Notes: generated by a model from the letters alone, not told the origin. Counted from the first letter of the stretch, positions 1-8,976 are shown. The stretch: 52,748 nucleotides of DNA from JBMOLK01 sp049325575 (GCA_049325575.1 JBMOLK010000235.1:1-52748); one strand, 5' to 3'. Numbers and translations are program-made.

Positions 1-277
1 GTTTATATGTAAATAGTCAAAAGTGATAAAATTAAGAAGGGATTTTATAGAAAGATGGCGTATATATATCGATAGGCAACTCGAAAACCAAGAAGGGGAT
101 TTCATATCTATAATCTGTAAATACTATCGAACTAATAAAAAATCAGAAGAAGAGGAAATAATGAAAGGTGGAGTTTATATTTTTACTCCATAAAGGTAAC
201 CCAATCTATAACATATTTTTAGTTATCTTTACTAAACTATACACCCTTTCTATTCCTTCATAAATGGAGGTAGCAAA
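1..277. other. upstream region of the Spo0E-like gene
   Basis: A+T-rich leader. One frame is open on the + strand from about position 17 to 193 (about 58 codons, first possible GTG at 23), but it has no ribosome site and no family I recognise, so it is left as unassigned. A short GGAGT/ACTCC inverted repeat lies near 172-191. Confidence 0.3.
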
Positions 278-442
278 ATGGATCAAGAAAACCTTTTAAA
301 AGAAAAAGATCGTCTAGAAAAACTGGTACTTAATTCAGACTGCTTATTCAGTGACTCAGTCTTAAAACAATCTCAAAAAGTTGATAAGCTTATAATTTCA
401 TGTATATCCAAAAATCACAAAGTCAATAAAAAAGCTAGTTAA
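278..442 (+). CDS. Spo0E-family aspartyl-phosphate phosphatase-like protein
   Basis: A 54-aa protein starting at an ATG 7 nt after GGAGG. The second half holds the family signature SQKVDKLI (pattern SQxxDxLI), in which the Ser-Gln-x-x-Asp faces the phosphorylated aspartate of the response regulator. Spo0E proteins are small helical hairpins that dephosphorylate Spo0A-P and so delay sporulation; 50-90 aa is their usual length. The first helix (residues 3-18) is rich in Leu, Glu and Lys, as expected. The gene stands alone, followed by about 400 nt without a gene. The family call rests on the motif and size only; the target (Spo0A) is inferred from the family. Confidence 0.7.
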   Translation: MDQENLLKEKDRLEKLVLNSDCLFSDSVLKQSQKVDKLIISCISKNHKVNKKAS

Positions 443-796
443 AGCACGTTGATGCAAAGATATGCCGTAGCTTAATGTTGGATTTGCGTTCTGACTGTAG
501 AAGTCGTTTTAGTCAAGACATATTTTATAGATAATGTGATTGCATGTAGATGGTTTTATACAAAGTTATATCACATGTATTTATTAGTTATTAACTATAA
601 CTGGCTGAATATTTTAGAATGAATTAATTATTATTATTACCTATATATAATTATGTATAAATTATGAATTTCTAAAAGTATCTTGAAATCAGTATTCATA
701 TTTTACGGAATTATCTATATTTTAAGTCATATATATATCACGACAACAAGCTTCTTATCTCAGCAATTACAATTAATATTTTAATAAATAGTCAAC
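443..796. other. intergenic region; left edge of the 3.76 kb duplication
   Basis: No gene is seen. From about 615 onward the sequence is the same as that upstream of the second oxidase copy (12891 onward), apart from a 6-nt ATT-repeat expansion near 630 and at least one substitution. The duplicated block therefore carries the oxidase gene with its own promoter region. Confidence 0.6.
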
Positions 797-3700
797 ATAA
801 TTATCTTTTAATGAATATTATACATAAAAAGATAATTATCGAGGTGATTCTTTTATGAGCAGTTGTATTAATACAGAGAAAGGGGTTATTTGCTGGAAAG
901 GTAAAAAAGTTCCCTTAAGGCACTTCAATATTGAAGCCATTTCTATACGCATTGTGTATAATAAGTCTGGCGACCATGATCCTAACGGACTAATGTACGT
1001 GCTCAAGGAAAATAAAAACGCTGTCAAACAAGCTGTTGTCACGAATCCTTTTAATCCGGTAGATCTTGTTCAACCTTTGGTAATAAGAGCAAACCTGGGA
1101 GATTTTATCATTGTAGATTTTGAAAATACCCTTGACAGACGTGCATCTATTCATATTCAGGATATTGAATATGATGTTCTTACATCAGACGGCGCATCTA
1201 TTGGTTTTAACCCGGACACTACTGCACAAGAGAAGATAAGGTATTGTTGGTTTGCAGATAAAGAAGGAATCTTTATGTTTCATGATATGGCAGACCCTGG
1301 AAGTGGAGAAAAATCAACTAATGTACACGGGTTATTCGGTGCACTGATTGTTGAGCCGGTTGGAGCAACGTGGACAGATCCGGTAACAGGTGATGAGTTA
1401 AAGAGCGGTTGTTATGCAGATATACACCACCCGGCTAACCATGATTTCAGAGAGTATGTTACTATATTTCATGACGAACCGGAGATAAAGGATAAAAATG
1501 GCGATAATCCAATAAACCCCGAAACAGGTATGCCTGAGTCAACCATGCCTATTAACTACAGGGCCGAACCAATGCGAAACCGTCATCCCGACTGTCCCGG
1601 ATGTGTTGGCGAAGAAGTTTCCTTAAGCTCATGGCCATTTGGCGACACAGCTACTCCTATTTTGCGGGCATATGTTGGTGACCCGGCAAAAATCAGGTTG
1701 ATCCACGGAGGTATTAAAGAAACACATGTATTCCATCTTCATAACCACCAGTGGAGACTGGAACCAAATGACCCAAAATCAACAATAATAGACTCTATTT
1801 CGTTTAGCCCACAGCAGTGCATAACTATTGAACCTTTATTCGGCGCAGGAAGTTTAAACGGATGCATCGGTGATGTTATCTGGCACTGCCATCTTTACCC
1901 ACACTTTGGTGAAGGCATGTGGGGGTTATGGAGAATCCTTGACAGATTGGAAGATGGCACACGTACACTGCCTGACGGAACCCCGCAACCTGCTCTGAAA
2001 CCACTTCCCGATAGGGCTCCGCCACCGTTAACTGACGACAAGCATCCGGGGTTTCCCAATTTTATTGCAGGAAAAATCGGAAAAAAAGCTTTCAAGCCGC
2101 CACTCGGAATCATTGGACAAGAAGCAAGGATGCCTACCCCGTTGGAAGAGGCAAATTTTGTTCCAAATGCCGTCCCAGGAGCATTATATTCTAATCCTTG
2201 TCCACCGGATGCACCCTTGAAAGTGTTTGAAGTATCAGCAATTCAGACATGTATTAAATACAATAACCAGGGGTGGCATGACCCTGAAGGCAGATTGTTT
2301 GTATTGAAAGAAGACGAAAAAGCTGTATTAAATGGCCTGAAGGAGCCCGAACCCTTTGTTATAAGAGCAAATGCAGGTGATTGCATAGAAATAAGACTTA
2401 CAAACAAGCTTCCACCCAAAATCGGTGGCAATGCTTTTCAATTTAGGACTGAAACTACTGAAGCAGGCTGGCATATACATCTGGTAAAATTCGATGCAAT
2501 AGTAGCAGATGGAAGTGCAAACGGTTGGGATAATGATGCATCCGCAATTCCAGGTGATACGTTGATCGAACGCTTCTATGCCGATAGTGAGTTAAGAACT
2601 GTTTTCTTCCACGATCACCTTTTTGCTAACACCCATCAGCAACACGGGTTATTTGGTGTTCTGATCATTGAACCTCAAAATTCCACGTACCATGATATTC
2701 AAACAGGAAAAGAAATAAAAAGCGGAACAAAAGCGGTTATCCGAGTTCCTGGGCAATCTGATTTCAGAGAATTTGTTCTGGCAGTCCATGATTTTGCGTT
2801 ACTTTTCGACAGGAACGGAAACCCTTTGAATCCTCCTCCATTCCCCAGTTCACCGGACGATCCAGGCGTAATGGGAGTAAATTACAAGTGCGAGCCTTTG
2901 CAATTCAGAAAAGGCGATCCAGCTTATGTTTTCAGTTCATATGTACACGGTGACCCTGTAACACCAATTCTGGAAACATATGAAGGCGACCCCATAAGAA
3001 TAAGGCTGTTTGACGGATCTCATGAGGAGCAGCATTCCTTCAATCTTCATGGTATAAGATGGAGGAAGGAACCTACAGATGTTTTGTCACCCCATGTTCA
3101 ATCGCAGACTATAGGTATATCGGAAGCTTTCAATATTGAGATAGACGAGGACTACAAAAAAGGGGACTACCTTTATTATTTCGGAGGATTAGATGATCTG
3201 TGGCTTGGTTTGTGGGGTATATTAAGAGTCCACAAAGAAAAGGTTTGTCACCTTTTGCCTTTGAGAGACAGGCCTTTACCTCCAAAAAGATCAGAACCTC
3301 TGCCTGAAAAAACAGGCAATCCGCCGCCAATTGCCGTTAACCCTGGAAATCCCTGTCCTGCAGGTGCAAATTACAGAAAATATGAAATAGTTGCTATACA
3401 AAAGGATATTGTCTATAACAGGTTTGGAGACCATGATCCTAATGGACTTCTGTTTGTTCTGAAAGAATACGAAAAAGAGGTATTAAGTGGGAAGATAAAT
3501 CCAAGTCCGCTCATACTAAGAGCCAATGCGGGAGATTGTATTGAAGTAACATTGATAAACCATTTATACAAGCCTATTAATCAGCACTTTCATCCCGGAG
3601 TCCCAGTTGATGCACCATTTCCACCATCCAACAGGGTTTCTATTCATACACAGTTACTAAAATATGATGTACTAGGCTCTGATGGCGCAACAATCGGATT

Positions 3701-4376
3701 TAACCCCGATCAAACGATAGGTCCGGATGAAAGCATAACGTACAGATGGTTTGCAGATAAAGAACTGGGAGCATGCGTTTTAACAGGGTTTGCAGATATA
3801 CGCAACCACAGGCATCACGGTTTATTCGGAACAATAATTATAGAACCCACATGTTCAAAATATATAAATCCTACAAAAGGTGATGAATGCAAGTTCGGCA
3901 TTAGAGACAGCATCGTGGTTTCCGCCCCAGGTCAACCCGATTTTAGAGAATTCGTCTTATTCATGCATGATGGAATCAGCCTCTATGATAAGAATAACAA
4001 TCCCATTCCCGACCCTTTGAACTTACATTCTGAATCTGAACGTCTTGATTTTGAAGATCAGGGACAGAAAGGTTTCAACTATCGTTCTGAAAGATTTGAG
4101 AACAGACTTGAAAACAAACCTGATATCCATCTGGTCATGAGTTCAAGAATACACGGCGACCCTTCAACACCGGTTTTTAAAACTTATCCAGGTGACCCTA
4201 TAAGGATACGGTTGATAATGCCGGCAGATAAGCCCCGAAATCATAGTTTTGTTATACATGGACACTCGTGGAAACAGCAATTTACCGATCCTCTGTCTGA
4301 TATCATTTCCTGCCAAGGCGCCATTAGTGTCGGAAATACATTCAACCTGCATCTCGAAGACGGTGCTAGTCCTTTT
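615..4376. repeat. large direct repeat, copy 1 (oxidase gene plus 240 nt upstream)
   Basis: This block is repeated at 12891-16646. The coding parts look identical over more than 3.5 kb; the only differences I see are the 6-nt indel and a substitution in the leader. Copy 1 continues past 4376 into the true end of the gene, whereas copy 2 stops at exactly the matching base, where an IS3-family end begins. A recent duplication or gene conversion is implied. Confidence 0.95.
797..839 (+). promoter_or_regulatory. stem-loop just upstream of the oxidase ribosome site
   Basis: A perfect 13-bp inverted repeat (797-809 with 827-839, arm AAAAGATAATTAT, 17-nt loop) ends one base before GAGGTG at 842-846. 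Copy 2 has the same structure at 13067-13109. So close to the ribosome site it could control translation or mRNA stability, or be an operator palindrome; the role is inference. Confidence 0.5.
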
Positions 4377-4592
4377 CCGGGTGATTATGCCTATAGATCA
4401 GGTATATTCCGCTGGGACGTAGAACTAGGAATGTGGGGAATTTTGAGAGTATTTGATAGAATCAAAAATGACCTTGTAATAATAAATAAAAACGATAAAA
4501 TTATTAAAAACAATAGCTGGATATGTAAAATTCTTTCAAAAGTTTCGCGTATATTCAAGTTTAAATCTAAATCTGAAGTGGAATTTGATTAG
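855..4592 (+). CDS. giant six-domain multicopper oxidase, MnxG-like
   Basis: A 1245-aa protein with no signal peptide. It is three homologous units (about 1-415, 455-830, 855-1210), each of two cupredoxin domains and each with variants of GDHDPNG, SDGASIGFNPD, HGLFG and DFREFV. Copper ligands lie in the middle of the chain: HLHNH (about 293) and HCHLYPHFGEGM (about 343) close unit 1, and HIH (about 540) and HDH (about 586) open unit 2. These are the four multicopper-oxidase motifs but in the order 3-4-1-2, so the trinuclear site probably lies between domains 2 and 3. The equivalent places in unit 3 and the other halves are degenerate (HIQ, HTQ). Size and six-domain design match MnxG, the Mn(II) oxidase of Bacillus spores. 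Start: ATG 8 nt after GAGGTG. Substrate (Mn(II), Fe(II) or an organic compound) is not shown by sequence. The Lys-rich last 35 residues lie outside the repeats. Confidence 0.85.
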   Translation: MSSCINTEKGVICWKGKKVPLRHFNIEAISIRIVYNKSGDHDPNGLMYVLKENKNAVKQAVVTNPFNPVDLVQPLVIRANLGDFIIVDFENTLDRRASIHIQDIEYDVLTSDGASIGFNPDTTAQEKIRYCWFADKEGIFMFHDMADPGSGEKSTNVHGLFGALIVEPVGATWTDPVTGDELKSGCYADIHHPANHDFREYVTIFHDEPEIKDKNGDNPINPETGMPESTMPINYRAEPMRNRHPDCPGCVGEEVSLSSWPFGDTATPILRAYVGDPAKIRLIHGGIKETHVFHLHNHQWRLEPNDPKSTIIDSISFSPQQCITIEPLFGAGSLNGCIGDVIWHCHLYPHFGEGMWGLWRILDRLEDGTRTLPDGTPQPALKPLPDRAPPPLTDDKHPGFPNFIAGKIGKKAFKPPLGIIGQEARMPTPLEEANFVPNAVPGALYSNPCPPDAPLKVFEVSAIQTCIKYNNQGWHDPEGRLFVLKEDEKAVLNGLKEPEPFVIRANAGDCIEIRLTNKLPPKIGGNAFQFRTETTEAGWHIHLVKFDAIVADGSANGWDNDASAIPGDTLIERFYADSELRTVFFHDHLFANTHQQHGLFGVLIIEPQNSTYHDIQTGKEIKSGTKAVIRVPGQSDFREFVLAVHDFALLFDRNGNPLNPPPFPSSPDDPGVMGVNYKCEPLQFRKGDPAYVFSSYVHGDPVTPILETYEGDPIRIRLFDGSHEEQHSFNLHGIRWRKEPTDVLSPHVQSQTIGISEAFNIEIDEDYKKGDYLYYFGGLDDLWLGLWGILRVHKEKVCHLLPLRDRPLPPKRSEPLPEKTGNPPPIAVNPGNPCPAGANYRKYEIVAIQKDIVYNRFGDHDPNGLLFVLKEYEKEVLSGKINPSPLILRANAGDCIEVTLINHLYKPINQHFHPGVPVDAPFPPSNRVSIHTQLLKYDVLGSDGATIGFNPDQTIGPDESITYRWFADKELGACVLTGFADIRNHRHHGLFGTIIIEPTCSKYINPTKGDECKFGIRDSIVVSAPGQPDFREFVLFMHDGISLYDKNNNPIPDPLNLHSESERLDFEDQGQKGFNYRSERFENRLENKPDIHLVMSSRIHGDPSTPVFKTYPGDPIRIRLIMPADKPRNHSFVIHGHSWKQQFTDPLSDIISCQGAISVGNTFNLHLEDGASPFPGDYAYRSGIFRWDVELGMWGILRVFDRIKNDLVIINKNDKIIKNNSWICKILSKVSRIFKFKSKSEVEFD

Positions 4593-4629
4593 TAGAATAA
4601 CAATTATAGTTATGAATTCAGATTCTGAT

Positions 4630-4680
4630 TAAGTAAGGAAAGTCTGACGTACTTTTAAGGAGTTGGACTTTCCTTACTTA
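4630..4680 (+). terminator. long stem-loop after the oxidase gene
   Basis: A 15-bp perfect stem (4630-4644 with 4666-4680, arm TAAGTAAGGAAAGTC) with a 21-nt loop lies 37 nt after the stop codon. Only a weak A/T run follows, so it may act as a 3' stabiliser or bidirectional terminator. Copy 2 of the gene lacks it. Confidence 0.55.
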
Positions 4681-4876
4681 ATTATAAAAGGGTTTCTAAT
4701 TATATGACAAAAACCTCAAATATCTATACTATTTAAGTTACGATAAAGATTCTACATTTGCAGGCTGTCCACTGCAAAAATATAATTTGTGAACTAAATG
4801 TAACGATAATTTGAATTATATACAAATTAAATATGTTCTTTTGAAGAGAAACTTCTCCAAAAAAATTATAATAACA

Positions 4877-4906
4877 AAAAATCTCGGTGAAAAATCCGAG
4901 GTTTTT
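4877..4906 (+). terminator. rho-independent terminator-like hairpin
   Basis: CTCGG and CCGAG arms, extended by A/T pairs, are followed by GTTTTTGTTTTTTT. It lies inside the left part of the decayed insertion sequence, upstream of the transposase-like fragment, and would stop transcripts entering from the oxidase side. Confidence 0.7.
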
Positions 4907-4951
4907 GTTTTTTTATGTAACACAAAAAAGCCTGTTAAATATGCCATTTGA

Positions 4952-5227
4952 AAATACAATTTAATCAAGCGTAGAGTCAGAAGGAATCTTGAAGGAGAAG
5001 TTAAGGGTATTGACCTTCAGGGAAGGAGAACCACACTTACACCGACAGGGACAACGATCCTTGACGTATTTGAATATACTAAGGTTCTAGCAATACCTAT
5101 GGGGGAGAATAGTTACCAGCGGGTTATACCTGAGGGGTTGAATGAAAATCAGAACAGGATATTGAAGTTGTGTGGAGTAGATGAAAATATATACGTAAGT
5201 CAGGAAAATTCTGTACATGTATTATAG
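4952..5227 (+). pseudogene. C-terminal fragment of a transposase-like protein
   Basis: An open frame of 91 codons follows a TGA and has no start codon or ribosome site at its head. It reads as the tail of a larger protein, with EGEVKGIDLQGRRTTLTP followed by PMGENSYQRVIPEGLNENQ and then LKLCGVDE. Its position between perfect terminal inverted repeats makes a transposase tail the best guess, but I cannot name the family with confidence. Confidence 0.45.
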
Positions 5228-5599
5228 TAATAGGGTTTTTTGCACTTTATAACTGTAATAATTTATAAATATGTGCAAGGCGTAGAAATATTATGCAAAC
5301 TTATGCAACAAAAAATATGCAAACTTGAAAATATATATAAATAACATGCCTATTTACTAATTCCATTTTATGGTTTTACAGGGTGTACTGAATATGAGTT
5401 TTAAAGAAGTTTCTTTTTAATAAACATCTTTAATTCGTATATACTTCCAATTACCACCACATTTAGTCCGCAGATTATATTTTTGCAGTGGACAGCCAAA
5501 AGCAACCATGAACAAAGATAACAGTTCTGTATTTTGGCAATACGATATCAGGAGTACCAGGATAACTTTTACATAAATTTATTTTTGTGCAATGGCAAA

Positions 5600-5617
5600 G
5601 CCGGGATTTCTCCCGGC
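5600..5617 (+). terminator. small GC-rich hairpin
   Basis: GCCGGGA, loop TTTC, TCCCGGC: a 7-bp perfect stem with a tetraloop and no T-run after it. It lies in a gene-free stretch beyond the decayed insertion sequence. Confidence 0.35.
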
Positions 5618-5638
5618 CTTGGTTATGAGTCAAAGAAC

Positions 5639-5717
5639 CGTCACCTGACCCATTGTATGCCGTTATCACCTGACCCATATTGTATGCCGTTATCACCTGA
5701 CCCATATTGTATGCCGT
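5639..5717. repeat. three tandem copies of a 25-27 bp repeat
   Basis: Units at 5639-5663 (25 nt, lacking two bases) and at 5664-5690 and 5691-5717 (27 nt each). Each contains CACCTGACCCAT and TTGTATGCCGT. 27 nt keeps the reading frame, but the only open frame across it has no support as a gene. It may be a binding-site array or debris from a lost repeat-bearing gene. Confidence 0.8.
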
Positions 5718-5818
5718 TAGAGCCGAATTTCTCAGGCTCATTTTAAGGTATTGTGTTTATTAAACATAAGGGGGGGCTACTGCTCCTTACCAATTTGTCA
5801 TTATCATATCACGTTTCA

Positions 5819-6283
5819 CTAAAGATATTGTAGCTCAATAATATCACAATTGCTTATTCTATGCTTTTGCAATATATTTAAAGCATTATTAGACACTACC
5901 AATCTAGTAACTCCCATAAGACAAAAATCATGTCCACTCCAATACTTAACTTTTTTGTCTTCAATTTGTACAGTTCCAACAGGGATAAGCCTTTTAAACT
6001 TAGGCAAAATCACATCTGGCTTTAAGAGTTTAAAATTATAAGATTCAGATACTTCCATATCTTGAAATTTAGACCCTGTTAAGTTACTATTAATAATTGC
6101 ATTAAATAATTTTTCTGTGACAATAAAACACGGGCTGGTAGTTAATAGTTCGTCACCTAGCCAACCTTCGAACTTATAATGCAAATAGGATACATCTTTC
6201 ATTATTCCATTCTCATTATGAATTAGTATAGAGTTTTCACCTAATCCACCAGCAACTTCTGGGCTTAACCTATATAACCTCAT
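5819..6283 (-). CDS. probable polymorphic-toxin immunity protein (Imm43-like)
   Basis: A 154-aa cytoplasmic protein beginning MRLYRLSPEVAGGLGEN; this kind of opening is familiar from immunity proteins encoded after Rhs/polymorphic toxins. A FEGWLGDELL segment follows, and the C-terminal half holds YWSGHDFCLMGVTRLV. No membrane segment or signal is present. It starts 15 nt after the stop of a toxin C-terminus (6299-6539) and belongs to the Rhs gene whose core is at 8240-8873, now split by an insertion sequence. Family knowledge says such proteins bind and block the cognate toxin domain. With the toxin gene broken it is probably an orphan. The exact family is uncertain. Confidence 0.6.
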   Translation of the reverse strand: MRLYRLSPEVAGGLGENSILIHNENGIMKDVSYLHYKFEGWLGDELLTTSPCFIVTEKLFNAIINSNLTGSKFQDMEVSESYNFKLLKPDVILPKFKRLIPVGTVQIEDKKVKYWSGHDFCLMGVTRLVVSNNALNILQKHRISNCDIIELQYL

Positions 6284-6298
6284 TATAACTTCTCTCCC

Positions 6299-6539
6299 TT
6301 ACCTTATTTTCGGTTTAAACTGATCTCCAAAAAGATCATCAATCTCTTTCCTCTTTTTTAAGAAATTTTCTTTTGTTGGTTCAATCGTTCCATCTAAGAT
6401 ATCCGCATAAAAATCATCCCATATTCTCCTTATTTTGGACAAGTGAACTTCGCTGTTAATTTCATGAGGGATTCCTCTCAAGTTAGTAATGTCTTGTATT
6501 TCCTCAAATGTAAATATATCTTTAAACCTATCTAAAGTG
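6299..6539 (-). pseudogene. C-terminal toxin-domain fragment of the split Rhs protein
   Basis: About 80 codons read without a start from the insertion-sequence edge, beginning TLDRFKDIFTFEEIQDITN and containing LRGIPHEINSEVHLSKIRR then IWDDFYADIL. An Asn-x(3)-His pattern followed by IRxxWxxFY is typical of the last part of HNH-type nuclease toxins at Rhs C-termini. The first ATG in the frame is internal to this domain, so this is a fragment. Across the insertion it joins the Rhs frame that ends ...YALKTL near 8240. Nuclease activity is inferred from the pattern only. Confidence 0.6.
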
Positions 6540-8240
6540 GGCTACGCCCACAACCCAATAAAAAACCCATTAAGTTAAAAAACAATTGAAAAATGCGTTG
6601 CCAATCACTTATAATGAATTTCTCACAAAACAAAAATAAGGATATAGGAGACAACGCATGGATACATTATTACATAGATTTGGGTCATTAATCAAGGGAA
6701 GCATTGAAGGTTTTGACAGACTGGTATTTAAAGGAACACTTAAACCTATAGCATTTGCGCTTGGAATGCAAGCGTTTCTGAAAAACCAAGGTGTTCTGAA
6801 CAAAGACTATAAGAGTTGGGTAACGAAACAATCATCTGCAATAATTGAATCAGCAGAAGCATATTCACAAAAGCATTGCGGCAGGGGTATAATTTATATT
6901 CCTTCAATAAATATACGAAAAGAAGAACTCGCACACAATATGCAAAAGGAATCCAATATAAAAGATGGTCTGATAGGAGTTTGGTCGTGTGTTGAGTCCT
7001 GCACAACTTACCGCTCAACATTCGATGCAACAGCAGGGTATCCGAGTTTACGACTGGAAAAATCAAGGTGTAAGCATCTTTATTTCTATTTCGACCATCA
7101 CGATTACGGCTTCATGAGCATAAGACTTCAGACATGGGCACCATACGGCATACAGATAGCAATCAATGGGAGAGAATGGCTGCGACGTTCCCTTGAAAAG
7201 GAAAAATGCGAATATATAGTTGAAGGAAACAAGTTTCTGCATATTGAAGATTATGAACTGGCACAACGATTGTTGGACAGCCAGTTGAACACGAATTGGG
7301 AACAGATGCTGTCGGGATTTGCAAAGGAAATTTTCCCTGAAATGACAAGTATACTTAAACCTGAAATGACATAATACTGGACATTATGGCAGAGCGAAAT
7401 GGCCAGGGATTACATCTTTAACGATCCCCAGTCGTTACGTCCTTTGATGGAAAGCCTCCTACGCCATGCGATAATAACAGGAACAAGTGAAAGGGTCTTA
7501 AAATACATGGGACGACCTGTAAAAAAAGATGGTCAACCACACTCTTTGTCAAACCCGGAGCTTTTGACCAAAATCAGCACGTGGTATGACGGTGTGAGAG
7601 TTCGCCATTATGTTGACAACAACAGTGTAAAATTTTATAACGAGCAAAATGTCCTGCGGATTGAAACTACGATGAACAATCCCAAGAAGTATCTTGTTCG
7701 GAGACATGAGGAAAACAAGGACAAAACAAACAGTAAAAATCTTCTTCCCATGCGTAAAGGTATAGCTGACATAAACATCCGGGCTAAAGTATCAGTTGTA
7801 CGTAACAATTGCTTTGCAGAACAGCTTGCTACTGTTTCTGATAAAACCCCAATTGGAAATCTGTTTGAGGAGATTGCATTTCCAATTGTTAAGAATGGGC
7901 AGAAATTCAGATGAGTGGATATAACAGGAAAAGATAAGGAGATATTGAGAGCCATATCTGATCCTGCTTTTAATGCAGGTTCTATTACAAACAAGGCATT
8001 GCAAGAAAAGCTGATTGGTACAGAATGGGCTAATGGAATGACAGGGAAAAAACTGTCCTCAAAAATCAGTCGTCATATTTCATTACTGCGTTCCCACGGT
8101 CTGATTAGAAAATTGCCAAAGCAGCACAAGTATGCTTTAACTGATAAAGGACGAAAAATTTCCTCTGCTTTGAATGCTGTACTATCCGCATCAACAGAGG
8201 ATTTGGTAAAATTGGTTGCTTAAATTCTTGTTTTTTATTA
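6537..8240 (+). mobile_element. insertion sequence inside an Rhs toxin gene
   Basis: The interrupted Rhs frame leaves at about 8240 and resumes at about 6539 on the minus strand, so the DNA between is an insertion of roughly 1.7 kb. Its left edge carries the hairpin GTGGGC-TAC-GCCCAC (6537-6551). The only gene is the interrupted frame at 6658-8223. I cannot fix the right end to the base or see a clear target duplication. Confidence 0.65.
6658..8223 (+). pseudogene. transposase-like gene with two in-frame stop codons
   Basis: One continuous frame of 521 codons, interrupted by TAA at 7372-7374 and TGA at 7912-7914, giving pieces of 238, 179 and 103 codons. Both sides of each stop clearly belong together: no frameshift is needed and codon use does not change. 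The N-terminal piece begins MDTLLHRFGSLIKGSIEGFD after AGGAG and contains SRCKHLYFYFDHHDYGFMS. The last piece reads as a winged helix (SITNKALQEKLIG, then LRSHGLIRKLP and KYALTDKGRKIS). I do not recognise the transposase family. Either the gene is freshly dead or the stops are read through; the first is more likely. Confidence 0.6.
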
Positions 8241-8873
8241 ATGTTTTTAAAGCATAAGGTACTAAAGCACCAGCTAATTTAGGATTTGTTTCCCTAAGCT
8301 CTTGTTTAAATTGATTATATTTAGACCATTCATTAAAAGCGAAATTTATAATTTTATCTCCCCAGCTATCTTCTACCCATACCCTGTCATAATAACCAGG
8401 GGCTACTTCTTTACGAACATATTTATGTCCTGTTGGGTCATAGTAAATAATTGGGTTGTTTGCAGCATAGGTGTAAAGGTTCAAACTCAACGGGTCATTT
8501 GGGTCACCCAGGTATGTATCTTCCTGCAAAAACCTTGTAATCTTGGGGTCATACATCCTGGCATTCAGGTAATACAGCCCGGTTTCCTCATCCCACTGAT
8601 ATCCGGCATAGGTTATATTGTTGTTAACATTTCCGATACTTTCGGTTATGTTACCAAAAGCATCGTAGTAGTATGTTGCATCAACCGTTCCGGTAGCAGC
8701 ATTTATCAATGCGGTAACATCCGCATGACCATTGTACATGTAGTAGTAAGACTCTCCATCAACAGAACGCATCAGAAGATTAGTGCCGTAAATGTTACGG
8801 GCTTTCTCTTCTCCTGTAGAGCCGTCAACCTCCAGCACTACTTTATCGTATTCATACTCCTTAACTGTCAGAG
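8191..8873 (-). pseudogene. Rhs repeat-associated core fragment
   Basis: The minus-strand frame opens after a TAA at 8874-8876 and runs through an Rhs/YD-repeat core: YYYDAFGNITESIGN, then GLYYLNARMYDPKITRFLQ, DPLSLNLYTYAANNP and YYDPTGH, the conserved box just before the variable C-terminal toxin. The toxin-linker segment (about 80 residues) then runs into the insertion sequence, and the last residues before the stop at 8191 are IS-encoded. The 5' side is also cut: the kilobases of YD repeats expected upstream are missing. In life such proteins form a shell around a C-terminal toxin. Confidence 0.85.
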
Positions 8874-8890
8874 TTTACTACATTATATAT

Positions 8891-8906
8891 AGGCACTTTT
8901 CAGTGC
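8891..8906. terminator. GAAA-tetraloop hairpin
   Basis: On the minus strand GGCACT-GAAA-AGTGCC forms a 6-bp stem followed by TATATATAATG. It lies after the small minus-strand gene remnant ending at 8977 and could terminate it. Confidence 0.45.
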
Positions 8907-8976
8907 CGTGTTTTCAAGGTTCAAATATATTATTTTATCTTTTTTCTTTTATTTTTCATAGCTTACAATTATATTG

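Larger units (their letters stand above)
4763..5497. mobile_element. decayed insertion sequence with intact 24-bp terminal inverted repeats
   Basis: A perfect 24-bp inverted repeat starting GGCTGTCCACTGCAAAA bounds 735 bp (4763-4786 and 5474-5497). Inside lie a terminator-like hairpin and a short transposase-like ORF fragment. The element is too short to carry a full transposase, so it is a deletion derivative that may still be movable in trans. No target-site duplication is evident. Confidence 0.75.

Noticed and set aside
836..1042. Minus-strand open frames inside both oxidase copies (also near 1895, 2243, 3130, 4164 and their duplicates)
   Set aside because: They are shadows of the oxidase coding frame, occur identically in both copies and lack ribosome sites.
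5639..5717. CRISPR array
   Set aside because: The repeat units are directly adjacent without spacers, and no cas gene is in the window.
5534..5746. Small frames across the 27-bp tandem repeat on either strand
   Set aside because: Their protein repeats come only from the DNA repeat being a multiple of three; no ribosome site or family.
8302..8892. 196-codon plus-strand frame opposite the Rhs core
   Set aside because: The minus strand carries unmistakable Rhs/YD motifs; the opposite frame has no family features.
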